Positions 36,758 to 45,548 of a stretch of DNA of 64,000 nucleotides are shown here, piece by piece (position 1 is the first letter of the stretch; each line of letters starts with the position of its first letter). A program made the translations under genes and the position numbers. Source of the stretch: Mesorhizobium sp. (GTDB taxonomy: Bacteria; Pseudomonadota; Alphaproteobacteria; Rhizobiales; Rhizobiaceae). The DNA is taken from NCBI RefSeq assembly GCF_024710845.1, contig NZ_JANJTZ010000050.1, positions 1 through 64,000 of the forward strand, given 5' to 3'. The notes beneath the pieces were generated by a model. That model was given only the letters and a program-made list of their open reading frames with translations, ran no database searches and was not told the origin of the DNA.

Positions 36758-37915
36758 TCACCGCCCGCCGATCACGCCGATGTAATCCGACACCCAGCGG
36801 TAGTACGGCACGCACTTGTCGCCCTGCGAGGCGCATTTCGACGTCGGTGTGGTCCAGAACTTGACCTGCTCGAAATTGTCCATGCCATTCGTGGTGCAGG
36901 TTTCCTTGGTCAGCATGCCGCGCCCATCGGTGCAGGCGGCCGGCACGGACGGGTTGGCGCCGAACCAGACGCCGAGATCGCTCTGCAGGTTGGACGAGAG
37001 CGAATGCTCCATCCACATGTAGGAGCAGTTCGGGTTCGCCGCGTCGACATGCATCATCGTCGTGTCGGCCCAGCCGGTGACGCCTTCAGCGGGGAACACC
37101 GACGCGACCGGCTGCTTCTCGCCCTTCAGCAGGTTGACCTGGAACGGCCAGGAGCCCGAAGCGACCACGCCTTCGTTCTTGAAGTCGTCGATCTGGATGA
37201 AGGCGTCATGCCAGTAGCGGCCAACGAGCGTACGCTGCTGGCGCAGGAGGTCGAGGGCCGCCTTGTACTGGTCCTCGGTCAGTTCGTAGGGGCTCTTGAT
37301 GCCGAGCTCCGGCTTGTGGGTCATCAGGTAGAGCGCGGCGTCGGCGACGTGGATCGGGCCGTCATAGGCCTGGACGCGACCCTTGTTCGACTTGCCGTCG
37401 TCGAGCGTCATCTCCTCGAACACGACCTTCCACGAGGTCGGCGGGGTCTTGATGACATTGGTGTTGTACATCAGCACGTTCGGCCCCCACATATAGGGCA
37501 CGCCGTAGTGCACGCCGTCGACCGTATGCCACGGCGCGTCCTTCAGGCGGTCGTCCACGGTCGACCAGCTCTTGATCAGGTCGATGTTGACCGGCTGGAC
37601 GCGCTTGCCGGCGATGAGCCGCAGCGACGCGTCGCCCGAGGCAGTGACGAGGTCGAAGCCGCCCTCGTTCATCAGCGCCACCATCTCGTCGGACGTGTTC
37701 GCGGTCTTGACGTTGACCTTGCAGCCCGTGGCCGCCTCGAACTTGGTCACCCAGTCAAAGGCCTTGTCGGTCTCGCCGCGCTCGATATAGCCGGCCCAGG
37801 CGACGATGTTGACCTGGCCTTCGCCCGCGCCGATCTCCTTCACCTGCGCGAAGGCCGGAGCCGCGAATGCGACGGCCATCGTCATGGCGGTGCATGTCTT
37901 CAGAAACGACTTCAT
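36758..37915 (-). CDS. ydcS: Polyamine-type periplasmic binding protein (YdcS-like)
   Basis: A 385-residue PotD/PotF/YdcS-type solute-binding protein. The signal peptide is MKSFLKTCTAMTMAVAFAAPAFA. 'VNIVAWAGYIERG' at the mature N-terminus is the family start, and 'YGVPYMWGPNVLMYNT' and 'DAALYLM' are the interior conserved blocks. Five or more cysteines occur in the C-terminal third. The ATG at 37915 has GGGAGA upstream. First gene of the operon; E. coli YdcS belongs to the putrescine/GABA system. Substrate by inference. Confidence 0.9.
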   Translation of the reverse strand: MKSFLKTCTAMTMAVAFAAPAFAQVKEIGAGEGQVNIVAWAGYIERGETDKAFDWVTKFEAATGCKVNVKTANTSDEMVALMNEGGFDLVTASGDASLRLIAGKRVQPVNIDLIKSWSTVDDRLKDAPWHTVDGVHYGVPYMWGPNVLMYNTNVIKTPPTSWKVVFEEMTLDDGKSNKGRVQAYDGPIHVADAALYLMTHKPELGIKSPYELTEDQYKAALDLLRQQRTLVGRYWHDAFIQIDDFKNEGVVASGSWPFQVNLLKGEKQPVASVFPAEGVTGWADTTMMHVDAANPNCSYMWMEHSLSSNLQSDLGVWFGANPSVPAACTDGRGMLTKETCTTNGMDNFEQVKFWTTPTSKCASQGDKCVPYYRWVSDYIGVIGGR

Positions 37916-38021
37916 GCCGAAATCTCCCATTGATCAGGGGCCGCGCTTCATCGGCGGCTTGGACCCTGATGGAAGAGTGCCACAACCGTGTCCGTTCGCA
38001 AATTCATTAAACAGAACGCCG

Positions 38022-38040
38022 ATATCGGTCTTTCCGATAT
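38022..38040. promoter_or_regulatory. Inverted repeat upstream of the ydc-type operon
   Basis: ATATCGG-TCTTT-CCGATAT, a perfect 7-bp inverted repeat with a 5-bp spacer, about 107 bp before the ydcS start and next to an A/T-rich stretch. The T-N11-A-like layout fits LysR-type regulators, and a LysR gene lies at 38724-39632. The pairing is inference. Confidence 0.5.
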
Positions 38041-38071
38041 TAAAACCGAGCCCGCTCCCGCACTTCTCAAC

Positions 38072-38671
38072 TCAGAAGGTTTCGAGCTCCGATAGTGTCA
38101 GCACGATGCCGGGCACGGAGACGGATTCGATGCGCTCGGTTTCGGCAAACGCGCGGATATTGCGATATCCCTCGAGGCGAGGCTCGCGATGGACGTGGAT
38201 GGTTCTCGACACCGCATCGATCACCCACAGCTCGGGAATGCCGAAATCGGCAAAGATGCGCGCCTTGCGGCCGAGATCCCAGCGCAGGCTGGAATCAGCG
38301 ACTTCGATTGCGAGAAGTGCGGTCCGAGGATTGAGGTTGGCGACGCCGTCGGACTTTCGAAGGAAAATGAAGTCTGGTTCGACGAAGCTGTCTTCGTTCA
38401 ACCGGAATGTGGTCTCCTGCGCGAAGATAATCTGGCTGGGACGGATAGACGCAAAATGCAGGTTGAGAGCGACTTTCAGAATTTCATGATGGATGCCCTT
38501 GGCGTTCATGGGCACGATCTCCCCGCCGATCAGTTCGAAGCGTTCGTCCTCGTCGAACACGCCCAGCCGTGTGGCTTCTTCGATCTCGGCAACACTCCAG
38601 CGCCGGCGCGGCAAGCCTTCGGCGGCTTGCGTCGTCATCGACAGGTCCGGCGATCGGAAGGGTTGGTTCAT
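38072..38671 (-). CDS. Uma2-family (DUF820) endonuclease-like protein
   Basis: A 199-residue Uma2/DUF820 protein with a PD-(D/E)XK-type restriction-endonuclease-like fold. Core acidic residues lie in 'ERFELIGGEIVPM', 'VEPDFIFLR' and 'LLAIEVADSSLRWDLGRKA' (E-x-K-like). 'YGIPELWVID' appears as 'FGIPELWVID'. These proteins are common and of unknown role. G+C is somewhat lower than the neighbours. Confidence 0.88.
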   Translation of the reverse strand: MNQPFRSPDLSMTTQAAEGLPRRRWSVAEIEEATRLGVFDEDERFELIGGEIVPMNAKGIHHEILKVALNLHFASIRPSQIIFAQETTFRLNEDSFVEPDFIFLRKSDGVANLNPRTALLAIEVADSSLRWDLGRKARIFADFGIPELWVIDAVSRTIHVHREPRLEGYRNIRAFAETERIESVSVPGIVLTLSELETF

Positions 38672-38723
38672 GGCGGCACTCTAACATCGAAGCCGGACGG
38701 GGCCAATTGCCCCGGGGATCGGC

Positions 38724-39632
38724 TCAACGCTGCCTCACCGCCCTCTGTCCCTGCGCGATGCCGATGAAGTCGCGCGACGGCTGCTGCAGGCCGAGCCCGC
38801 GGCGCCACACCATGCCCACTTGCACCACCGGCAGCGCGCCTGAAATGTCGCGGCTCTCAATCCGGTCGCCTTCCAGCGACCAGGGGCGGTACACGAGGTC
38901 GGGCAACAGCGCCACGCCGGCGCCGGTGGCCACCAGGCTGCGCACCGCTTCCACCGAGCGGGTGCGGAACGCGACGTGCGGCCTAGCGCCCAGCGCCATC
39001 AACAGCTTGCCGGTGTTCTCCTCGATCTCGTCGATGGTGAGCATGATCAGCGGCTGGGATGCGATGTCACTGAGCGAGATCGTCTCCGCGGTCGCCAGCG
39101 GATGGCCGAGCGGCAGCCACAGCCGATATGGCGAGCTTTCCAGGATTTCGGCCTGCAGCGCCATGCGGTCGCGCAGGTTGGAGATCACCATCACCGCGAT
39201 GTCGAGCTCGCCGCCGACCAGAAGATGTTCGAGATAGTCGCCATTGTCCTCGATCGCCGTGACCTCGACGCCCGGAAACGCCCGGCGATAGCGGGCAAGC
39301 AGGTCGGACAGCACGTACCCCGCGACCAGCGACGTGACGCCGAGCTGCAGCCGGCCGGACGCCGCCTCCGATTCGCCCGAAAAGGTCCGCCGCGCATCCG
39401 ACACGTCGGCGAGGATCTTGGTCGCATGGCGCAGGAACTGGTGACCCTTGTGGGTGATGTTCAGGCCGCGCGGATGCCGCTCGAACAGTTCGACACCGAG
39501 ATCGCTCTCCAATTCCTTGATCGCCTCCGTCACCGCCGATTGCGAGATCGACAAGCTCTGCGCCGCACGCGACACGCCGCCCTGATCGGCGACGGCGACG
39601 AAATACTGCAACTGGCGAAGTGTGAAGGCCAT
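38724..39632 (-). CDS. LysR-family transcriptional regulator
   Basis: A 302-residue LTTR. The N-terminal winged helix-turn-helix (FTLRQLQYFVAVADQGGVSR, AAQSLSISQSAVTEAIKELE) is followed by a periplasmic-binding-protein-like effector domain from about residue 92. The effector is unknown. It is upstream of the Uma2 gene and the ydc operon on the same strand and divergent from the Rrf2 gene with a 72-bp shared intergenic region. Confidence 0.93.
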   Translation of the reverse strand: MAFTLRQLQYFVAVADQGGVSRAAQSLSISQSAVTEAIKELESDLGVELFERHPRGLNITHKGHQFLRHATKILADVSDARRTFSGESEAASGRLQLGVTSLVAGYVLSDLLARYRRAFPGVEVTAIEDNGDYLEHLLVGGELDIAVMVISNLRDRMALQAEILESSPYRLWLPLGHPLATAETISLSDIASQPLIMLTIDEIEENTGKLLMALGARPHVAFRTRSVEAVRSLVATGAGVALLPDLVYRPWSLEGDRIESRDISGALPVVQVGMVWRRGLGLQQPSRDFIGIAQGQRAVRQR

Positions 39633-39669
39633 CGCCGACTATGATCACGCCCGCCACCGATTGGGAAGC

Positions 39670-39704
39670 TTGACTCGGTGATGATTCGTAACTATTAAAG
39701 TTAC
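39670..39704 (+). promoter_or_regulatory. Promoter/operator of the rrf2 gene, leaderless
   Basis: TTGACT (39670-39675), 17 bp, TATTAA (39693-39698) is a strong sigma70-like promoter; initiation about 7 nt downstream falls on the A of the ATG at 39705. The palindrome GTAACT-ATTAA-AGTTAC (39688-39704) overlaps the -10 and ends exactly at the start codon. It is probably the Rrf2 autoregulatory operator. Confidence 0.6.
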
Positions 39705-40154
39705 ATGAAACGAAATTCACGCCTCTCCGCTTCCCTTCATGCGTTGGTCCACATGGCGCAGGTGCCCGATCATCCGATGACCTCCGAAGAGATCGCCGGC
39801 TGGCTGCACACCAATCCGGTCGTCGTGCGGCGCATGGTGGCCGGCTTGCGCGAGGCGGGCATCCTCTCTGCCGCCCGCGGCCACGGCGGTGGCTGGATGC
39901 TGGCCAAGCCAGCCTCGTCGATCTCGCTGGCCGACGTGGCTGCCGCGCTGGAGGAGAGCTTCCTGTCGATCAACACCGAACCCGAAAACCCGCGCTGCCT
40001 CGTCGAGCGGTCGGTCACCCGTCATCTCGACGGCTTCCGGCTGGAGGTCGAGCGAATGCTGGCCGAACGGCTGGCAACCGTGACGCTCGCCGACATCGCC
40101 GCGGAATGCGGCCAAGGCATCGCCGCCTACAAGGAGAACAGACATGCAGTATGA
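39705..40154 (+). CDS. Rrf2-family transcriptional regulator
   Basis: A 149-residue Rrf2 protein. The family N-terminus (MKRNSRLSASLHALVHMA) makes the ATG at 39705 the proper start even though no ribosome site is present. The wHTH includes 'TSEEIAGWLHTNPVVVRRMV' and the wing is 'GHGGGWMLAKP'. Only two cysteines (PRCLVER and AECGQG) occur, so it does not carry the three-cysteine Fe-S site of IscR; YwnA-like redox or thiol sensing is possible. It overlaps the flavoprotein gene by 11 nt. Confidence 0.9.
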   Translation: MKRNSRLSASLHALVHMAQVPDHPMTSEEIAGWLHTNPVVVRRMVAGLREAGILSAARGHGGGWMLAKPASSISLADVAAALEESFLSINTEPENPRCLVERSVTRHLDGFRLEVERMLAERLATVTLADIAAECGQGIAAYKENRHAV

Positions 40155-41037
40155 CGTCGCAATCGTTGGAGGCAGCTTCGCCGGCCTGTCCGCAGCGCTC
40201 CAGATCGCCCGCGGCAAGCGCAAGGTCGTTGTCGTCGACGCCGGCCTGCCGCGCAACCGTTTCGCCGCCCATTCGCACGGCTTCCTCACCCGCGACGGCT
40301 CCGTGCCGGGCGACATGCTGGACGAGGCCCGGCGCCAGTTGCTGGCCTACCCGACGGCACAATTTCGCCAGGGCCTGGTGGAAAGCGTCGAGGGCAGCGC
40401 AGACGACTTCTCGCTGCGCCTGCGCGACGGCGATACGCTGTCGGCGCGCCGGCTCGTGCTCGCCGGCGGCGTCAGCGACACCTTGCCGGACATCCCAGGC
40501 CTCGCCGACGAATGGGGCCGCCGCGTCATCCACTGCCCCTACTGCCACGGCTACGAGTTCGGCGACGGCCCGTTCGGCGTGCTGGCCACGGAACCCGAGG
40601 CGGTCGTGAAGGCGCAGCTTGTCGCCGACTGGGGCCTGGTGCACCTGTTCCTGAACGACTCCATGACCCCGGATGCAGATCAGGTCGCCAAGCTCCGGGC
40701 ACGCGGAGTGAAAATCGTTGCCGGCCGGGTCGAAAGCGTCGCTTCGCTCGAAGATCGCCTCTCGATCCGGATCGCCGGCGCCGCGGATGCTTCCGTCGCA
40801 GCACTGTTCGTGTCGCCCAGGACCGCCCTGTCGAGCGAATTGCCGCATCAGCTCGGCTGCTCTCTGTCGCAGGGTCCGATGGGCGCGTTCATCGCGGTGG
40901 ACGAGCGCAAGGTCACCAGCGTGCCCGGCGTGTTCGCCGCCGGCGACATCGCACGCCCGATGCCGACCGTCGCTCTGGCCGTCGCGGACGGTGCGATGGC
41001 GGGAGCGGCGGCGCACCAATCGCTGGTCTTCGCGTGA
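40144..41037 (+). CDS. Thioredoxin-reductase-like NAD(P)/FAD oxidoreductase
   Basis: A 297-residue pyridine-nucleotide-disulfide oxidoreductase of the TrxB-like group. FAD motif VAIVGGSFAGLSAA is near the start, the redox pair is C131-P-Y-C134 (HCPYCHGYE), and the C-terminal FAD motif is 'VPGVFAAGDIA'. The NADPH motif region (GVLATEPEAV) lacks a clear GxGxxG, so cofactor use is uncertain. It is expressed with the Rrf2 regulator (11-nt overlap), suggesting redox-responsive autoregulated expression. Confidence 0.88.
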   Translation: MQYDVAIVGGSFAGLSAALQIARGKRKVVVVDAGLPRNRFAAHSHGFLTRDGSVPGDMLDEARRQLLAYPTAQFRQGLVESVEGSADDFSLRLRDGDTLSARRLVLAGGVSDTLPDIPGLADEWGRRVIHCPYCHGYEFGDGPFGVLATEPEAVVKAQLVADWGLVHLFLNDSMTPDADQVAKLRARGVKIVAGRVESVASLEDRLSIRIAGAADASVAALFVSPRTALSSELPHQLGCSLSQGPMGAFIAVDERKVTSVPGVFAAGDIARPMPTVALAVADGAMAGAAAHQSLVFA

Positions 41038-41105
41038 CCGCGCGTTGACAACCGGCATCCGCATGCGCGAGATGCCGGCGACCACCGATCACGTAGCCGG
41101 GACAG

Positions 41106-41984
41106 ATGATCGACCCGATCACCCGCATAACGGTACTCCCGATCTGGACCAGCGAGGTCCGCCCGACACTTCTCCCGGGCGGGCTCGGCAACCAGAGCTA
41201 TATCGTCGATGACGAGGGCCGGAAGTATGTCGTGCGCTTCGGCCGCGATCACCCGCAGCAGCATGTCTATCGCGCCTGGGAACTGATGGTCTCCCAGGCG
41301 GCGCACCGGGCCGGATTCGCCTCCGAGATCGTCTACACCGGGCCCGGCGTCTTCGTCGGCGTCTATATCGACGGCAGGAACTGCACGCCGCAGGACGTGC
41401 GCGAAAAGGCCGACGACATCGTCCGTCTCCTGAAGCGCTTCCATCTCGAGATGCCACCCTACGTTTCCGGGGCGGCGCACATGTTCTGGCCGTTCCACAC
41501 CGTGCGCGACTATGCCCGCACGCTGCGCAACGAGCGGCATCGCAATGCCGGCATGTTGAGCGACTGGTTCGAGGTGTCGGACGAGCTGGAGAGAGCCCAG
41601 GCGCCGCTGCCCATTGTGTTCGGGCACAATGACCTCGTCCACCGCAACATTGTCGACGACGGCCAACGAATCTGGTTCGTCGACTACGAACATTCCGGCT
41701 TCACCACCTCGGTCGTCGATCTGGCCGGACTTGCCTCGCACTCGTCCTTCGACGACGCCCAGCTCGACCACATGCTCGACCTCTACTTCGGTCCGGATCT
41801 GACCGACGACGTCCGCCGCTCCTTCGACGCGGCCTTTGCGATCATGCCGCTGCGCGAGGCGCTGTGGGGCATGCTCGCCGAAACGCATCTCGACATTCCC
41901 CAAGTCGACTACTTCGCCTATGGCGCGCAGAAACTCGAGGCTCACCGCGAGGCGTTGGAGAGGTTCAGGAGGAGGTGGCGCTAA
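41106..41984 (+). CDS. APH/choline-kinase-like phosphotransferase
   Basis: A 292-residue kinase of the choline/ethanolamine kinase group. 'LPGGLGNQSYIV' is the nucleotide loop, 'KYVVRFGRDH' holds the ATP lysine-equivalent region, Brenner's motif is 'VFGHNDLVHRNIV', and 'IWFVDYEHSG' carries the metal-binding Asp. It likely phosphorylates a small amino alcohol; substrate not determined. Confidence 0.88.
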   Translation: MIDPITRITVLPIWTSEVRPTLLPGGLGNQSYIVDDEGRKYVVRFGRDHPQQHVYRAWELMVSQAAHRAGFASEIVYTGPGVFVGVYIDGRNCTPQDVREKADDIVRLLKRFHLEMPPYVSGAAHMFWPFHTVRDYARTLRNERHRNAGMLSDWFEVSDELERAQAPLPIVFGHNDLVHRNIVDDGQRIWFVDYEHSGFTTSVVDLAGLASHSSFDDAQLDHMLDLYFGPDLTDDVRRSFDAAFAIMPLREALWGMLAETHLDIPQVDYFAYGAQKLEAHREALERFRRRWR

Positions 41985-42062
41985 GATAGAGCTTCATTCA
42001 AATTCGCGAATCGACTGCACCGGCGAGGGCCGCGGCGAACAGAAGCGTCGTTGACCACCGCG

Positions 42063-42593
42063 CTACCCAACCGCACCACGTCCCGGGGCTTCATCAGTCG
42101 CGCCTTCCACATAGGTCCGCAGGCTCGAAAGAAAGCCGAATGTCTCCCGCTTCAAAGAGCTGATGAGTTCCTCGCAGATACCGGCGTCTTCAATCGCCGC
42201 CTGCAATTCGCCTGCCTTCTTTCGGTCCGGGAACGAAAGGCCAAGGCTTTCCGCCTGTCTCAAGAGAAGGAGGCATTCGTGGGCTCGCAGAGCGGCAATG
42301 AAGGCTCGCGACATGGGCTTCAGCAAGGCCGGGTCGTCCATCCAGCTACGGCCTCTGAAGAACCCCTGCGTCACGCGCTGCCCGGCGCCTAGGCAGTCAA
42401 ACTCGGTACATCCGCGAAAACCGTAATCGATGCGATCGCGGTGAATAGTACAACCACCACATCCATCCAGATTCGGGCATGGCTGCCCACCTGCTTTGTC
42501 GATCGCGAACAGAGTGGAACGATCGAATGAAAGAGCGACACAACACAGCGCCGAACACCGCGCACAATCAGCGCGCAGGACAACTTTTTCCAT
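42063..42593 (-). CDS. Cysteine-cluster protein of unknown function
   Basis: A 176-residue protein whose first 70 residues hold nine cysteines (10, 13, 17, 18, 39, 45, 48, 62, 67), patterned C-x2-C-x3-CC...C-x5-C-x2-C...GC-x4-C. The 'FAIDKAGGQPCPNL...YGF.GCTEFDCLGAGQ' style resembles the metal/Fe-S-binding N-terminal domain found on some actinobacterial pentapeptide-repeat proteins; no pentapeptide repeats follow here. The ATG at 42593 is chosen to match that domain start. G+C is lower than the neighbours. Function unknown. Confidence 0.75.
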   Translation of the reverse strand: MEKVVLRADCARCSALCCVALSFDRSTLFAIDKAGGQPCPNLDGCGGCTIHRDRIDYGFRGCTEFDCLGAGQRVTQGFFRGRSWMDDPALLKPMSRAFIAALRAHECLLLLRQAESLGLSFPDRKKAGELQAAIEDAGICEELISSLKRETFGFLSSLRTYVEGATDEAPGRGAVG

Positions 42594-42725
42594 TGTGAGG
42601 ATTTCCCGTAGCGCAAGCTCAACGCCGCCAGTCACCGCGACTGCGTTTGGAGAAGTTGCGCTAGGGAAAATTTTCCGGCCGAGATCAGGCGCGGCTAAGT
42701 CGGACAGTCATATTCGACAGTGGCA

Positions 42726-43367
42726 TCAATGTCCAGCGACCCGGAACACGAACGCCTTGACCGTCACCTCCGGCTCCGCGACGGCGAAGGCGCGAAAGGA
42801 CGGGCTTTCCTCGACCGACGTCCATCGCCCGACTTTCTCAAGTTCCGCGAACCTGGCCCGAAATCCGCCTGTTTGCAGAACGCTGTCTCTCACGGTGAAG
42901 ATGACAGGCCCACCCGGCCGCACGATGCGAGTGAGATCGTCCAAACTCGACGCCGGCGCGTGGCCTTCGGTGAAGACGCCGGTTGAGAAGACGGCAGCAT
43001 AAGCGCCGTCCTCGATCGGCAGCCTGCCGCCCAACGCGGCCTCGACCAGGTTCCGGTAGACGCCCCGCCCGCGCGCCAGCGCCAGCATCTCCGCCGACAT
43101 GTCGAGCCCGTCGATGTCGGGATAGCCCAGCGCCGCCAGGTAGGGACCAGACAGCCCCGTGCCGCACCCTGCGTCGAGGAGCGGCCCCGCATCGGCCGGC
43201 ACGTATCGCGCCACCCACGCCGCGATCATGAAGGGCAGGCAGTAGCCGAGCGCGGCCGTCTCGTGGTCGTAGCCGTTCGACCACGCGGCATAGGCGGCGG
43301 CGAGCTCGGTCTCGTCGCGCGCCGCATAGACCTGGTTCAACGCATCGCTGACCTGCTCAGTGCTCAT
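42726..43367 (-). CDS. Class I SAM-dependent methyltransferase
   Basis: A 213-residue methyltransferase. Motif I is L64-DAGCGTG (to 71), acidic motif II is 'DGLDMSAEML', and the post-motif region is 'AVFSTGVFTEGHAP'. The N-terminal 'AAYAAWSNGYD' helix is typical of the METTL27/WBSCR27-like small-molecule group. It overlaps the upstream permease gene by 4 nt, so it belongs to that operon. Substrate unknown. Confidence 0.88.
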   Translation of the reverse strand: MSTEQVSDALNQVYAARDETELAAAYAAWSNGYDHETAALGYCLPFMIAAWVARYVPADAGPLLDAGCGTGLSGPYLAALGYPDIDGLDMSAEMLALARGRGVYRNLVEAALGGRLPIEDGAYAAVFSTGVFTEGHAPASSLDDLTRIVRPGGPVIFTVRDSVLQTGGFRARFAELEKVGRWTSVEESPSFRAFAVAEPEVTVKAFVFRVAGH

Positions 43368-44152
43368 TGTTCACCCTTGTTGCGCATGCGCCGCTCCACC
43401 CCGCGTAGCGCCAGCGACAGCGAGATCGTCAGCAGAAGATAGATATAGGCAACGATCGAATAGGTCTCGAAGAAGCGGAAGGAGCCGGCGGCGTAGATCT
43501 TGCCCATCTGGGTGATGTCCGCCACGCCCAGCACCGACACCAGCGAGGAGTCCTTCACCATGGCGATGAAGTCGTTGCTGTAGGGCGGCAGGATGGTGCG
43601 GAAGGCCTGCGGCCAGACGACATGGCGGAAGCGCTGGAACCGGCTGAGCCCCAGCGTCTTGGCCGCGTCGATCTGGCCCTCCGGGACGGACTGGATACCC
43701 GCCCGGAAGATTTCGGCGATGAACGAGGAATAGGCGATCATCAGCGCGATGATCGCGCGCCAGAGCAGCGACACGTCGCGCACCTGCATCTCGCCGATCA
43801 GGCCGCCCAGAAGCGCGTTCCAGGCGGTCACGAAGGCGGGCGCGCCGGCAAACGCGATCCAGAACAGGAGAACCAGGATCGGCACGCCGCGGATGATCTC
43901 GACGTAGAAGCGTGCGATCTGGCTCAGCACCCTGGACCCGGACAGTCCCATGAGCGCGACGCAAAGGCCGAGCGCCGACGCAAGCGCAAAGGCGACGATC
44001 GTCACGAAGATGGTGATCCAGATGCCTTTGGCGATCGTCACGAAGATCTGCGCGTAGAGATCGCTCGCCGCGATCGCCAGCGCCGCCGCGATCCCGACAA
44101 AGACGGCCGCGACCAGCCAGTAGGGAAATTCGCGCTGGCCCCGTGGGGTCAT
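43364..44152 (-). CDS. Polar amino acid ABC permease (HisM/GlnP type)
   Basis: A 262-residue permease of the His/Glu/Gln/Arg/opine family with about five to six helices and the EAA-type loop 'DAAKTLGLSRFQRFRHVVWP'. It lies one base after a GNAT gene that is itself downstream of a matching binding protein. No ATPase gene is in the cluster. Confidence 0.9.
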   Translation of the reverse strand: MTPRGQREFPYWLVAAVFVGIAAALAIAASDLYAQIFVTIAKGIWITIFVTIVAFALASALGLCVALMGLSGSRVLSQIARFYVEIIRGVPILVLLFWIAFAGAPAFVTAWNALLGGLIGEMQVRDVSLLWRAIIALMIAYSSFIAEIFRAGIQSVPEGQIDAAKTLGLSRFQRFRHVVWPQAFRTILPPYSNDFIAMVKDSSLVSVLGVADITQMGKIYAAGSFRFFETYSIVAYIYLLLTISLSLALRGVERRMRNKGEQ

Positions 44153-44153
44153 G

Positions 44154-44645
44154 TCAGCGCTTCCGCCGGACGAAGAGCTGCTCGCGCACGCCGCCGCGCC
44201 ACTGATCCTCGCCGCTTTCGGACATCAGCCTGAACCCATGCTTCTCGTAGAGGCCGCGGGCGGCATCCAGCCCGGCGAAGGTCGTGAGCCAGATCTGCGG
44301 CACCGACCGCCTGTCGCAATGTCCGATCGCCCGGTCCATCAGGTCCTTGCCCAGCCCCTTGCCGCGGGTCTCGCCGGAAACGATGAACCACCTGAGATGT
44401 GCGCCCTGCGGTCCGCCACCGGAAATGTCGATCGTCACTGAGCCGGCGAGCCGCCCTTGCTTGTCCCAGGCGGTCAGGAACAGATCGCGGTCCGCCTCCA
44501 TCCGGCGCAGGAACTCCGCCATCTCCAACGCCACCTTGGTTTCGAACTCGAGGCCGAAGCCCCAGGCGTCGCGGTAATAGTCGATATGCAGCCCGACGAC
44601 TCCGGCAAGGCTCCCGGGCCGGTAGCCGTCGAACGTGTAATCCAT
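44154..44645 (-). CDS. GNAT-family N-acetyltransferase
   Basis: A 163-residue acetyltransferase with motif A 'VSGETRGKGLGKDLMDRAI' and the C-terminal 'ARGLYEKHGFRL'. The type 'LRWFIVSGETRGKG' is often found in MarR-fused or amino-acid-linked GNATs. Its position between an amino-acid binding protein and permease suggests action on the transported compound or on a toxic analogue. Confidence 0.88.
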   Translation of the reverse strand: MDYTFDGYRPGSLAGVVGLHIDYYRDAWGFGLEFETKVALEMAEFLRRMEADRDLFLTAWDKQGRLAGSVTIDISGGGPQGAHLRWFIVSGETRGKGLGKDLMDRAIGHCDRRSVPQIWLTTFAGLDAARGLYEKHGFRLMSESGEDQWRGGVREQLFVRRKR

Positions 44646-44658
44646 TGCCGGAGCCCGC

Positions 44659-45450
44659 TCAGGGCTTGTAGTCCACGAACCATTTCTGCGTGATGGCGTC
44701 GAACGTGCCGTCGGCCTTCAGCGCCGCGATGCCGGCATTGATCGGCGCAACGAGGTCGGAGCCCTTCGGGAAGATGAAGCCGAACTCTTCCGCCTGCAGC
44801 GGCTCGCCCACCATCTTCAGCTTGCCGCCGGACGCCGTGACCAGCGCCTTGCCGCCGGCGCTGTCAGTCAGCACCAGGTCGACGTCGCCCGATTGGAGCG
44901 CCGCGACGGAAGCCGCGAATGTCTCGAACAGCTTGATGCGCGGGTTGGCCTCATTGCCGTCGAGCACGTTGTAGACCGCGACGTAGAACGGCGAGGTGCC
45001 CGCCTGCGCTCCCACCAGCAGCTTCCCGTCCGCCGCGAAGGCCTTCGGGTCGGCGAAGCGTGTCTCGTCGGCGCGCACCAGCATGAAGATCTCGGAGAGC
45101 ATGTAGGGGTCGGAGAAGTCGACCTTCTCCTTGCGCTCGTCCTTGATGGTGATGCCGGTCATGCCCATGTCGTACTGCTTGTCCGATACGGCCTGGATCA
45201 TCGCATCCCACGACGTGTTCTGGTACTCGACCGTGAAATTGAGCTTCTTCGCCAAGGCGGCCATCGCGTCATATTCCCAGCCGACCGGCTGGCTGGTCTT
45301 GGGATCGACGAACTGCAGCGGGAAATAGGCGTTCTCGGTAACGACCACGACCTTCTTGCCGCCGAGGTCGGGAACCGACTGGGCAAGGGCGAAAGCAGGC
45401 AGCAGGACGGCCGCAACCAGGCCGGCGAGGAACAATCTCATCTTTGACAT
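44659..45450 (-). CDS. Polar amino acid ABC binding protein
   Basis: A 263-residue periplasmic binding protein (family 3). Signal peptide [23 protein letters not shown]. '[20 protein letters not shown]', '[20 protein letters not shown]' and the C-terminal '[16 protein letters not shown]' are family signatures. Start of an operon with GNAT, permease and methyltransferase genes. Confidence 0.92.
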   Translation of the reverse strand: MSKMRLFLAGLVAAVLLPAFALAQSVPDLGGKKVVVVTENAYFPLQFVDPKTSQPVGWEYDAMAALAKKLNFTVEYQNTSWDAMIQAVSDKQYDMGMTGITIKDERKEKVDFSDPYMLSEIFMLVRADETRFADPKAFAADGKLLVGAQAGTSPFYVAVYNVLDGNEANPRIKLFETFAASVAALQSGDVDLVLTDSAGGKALVTASGGKLKMVGEPLQAEEFGFIFPKGSDLVAPINAGIAALKADGTFDAITQKWFVDYKP

Positions 45451-45548
45451 CTGGAACTCCGGGAACGTTCTCTGAAGGACCGGGCAAATCTATCCAGCTG
45501 GCGCACGCATGCAAGGCATGGTGCGGCAGCTCGTCCAGCCGAAACGAA

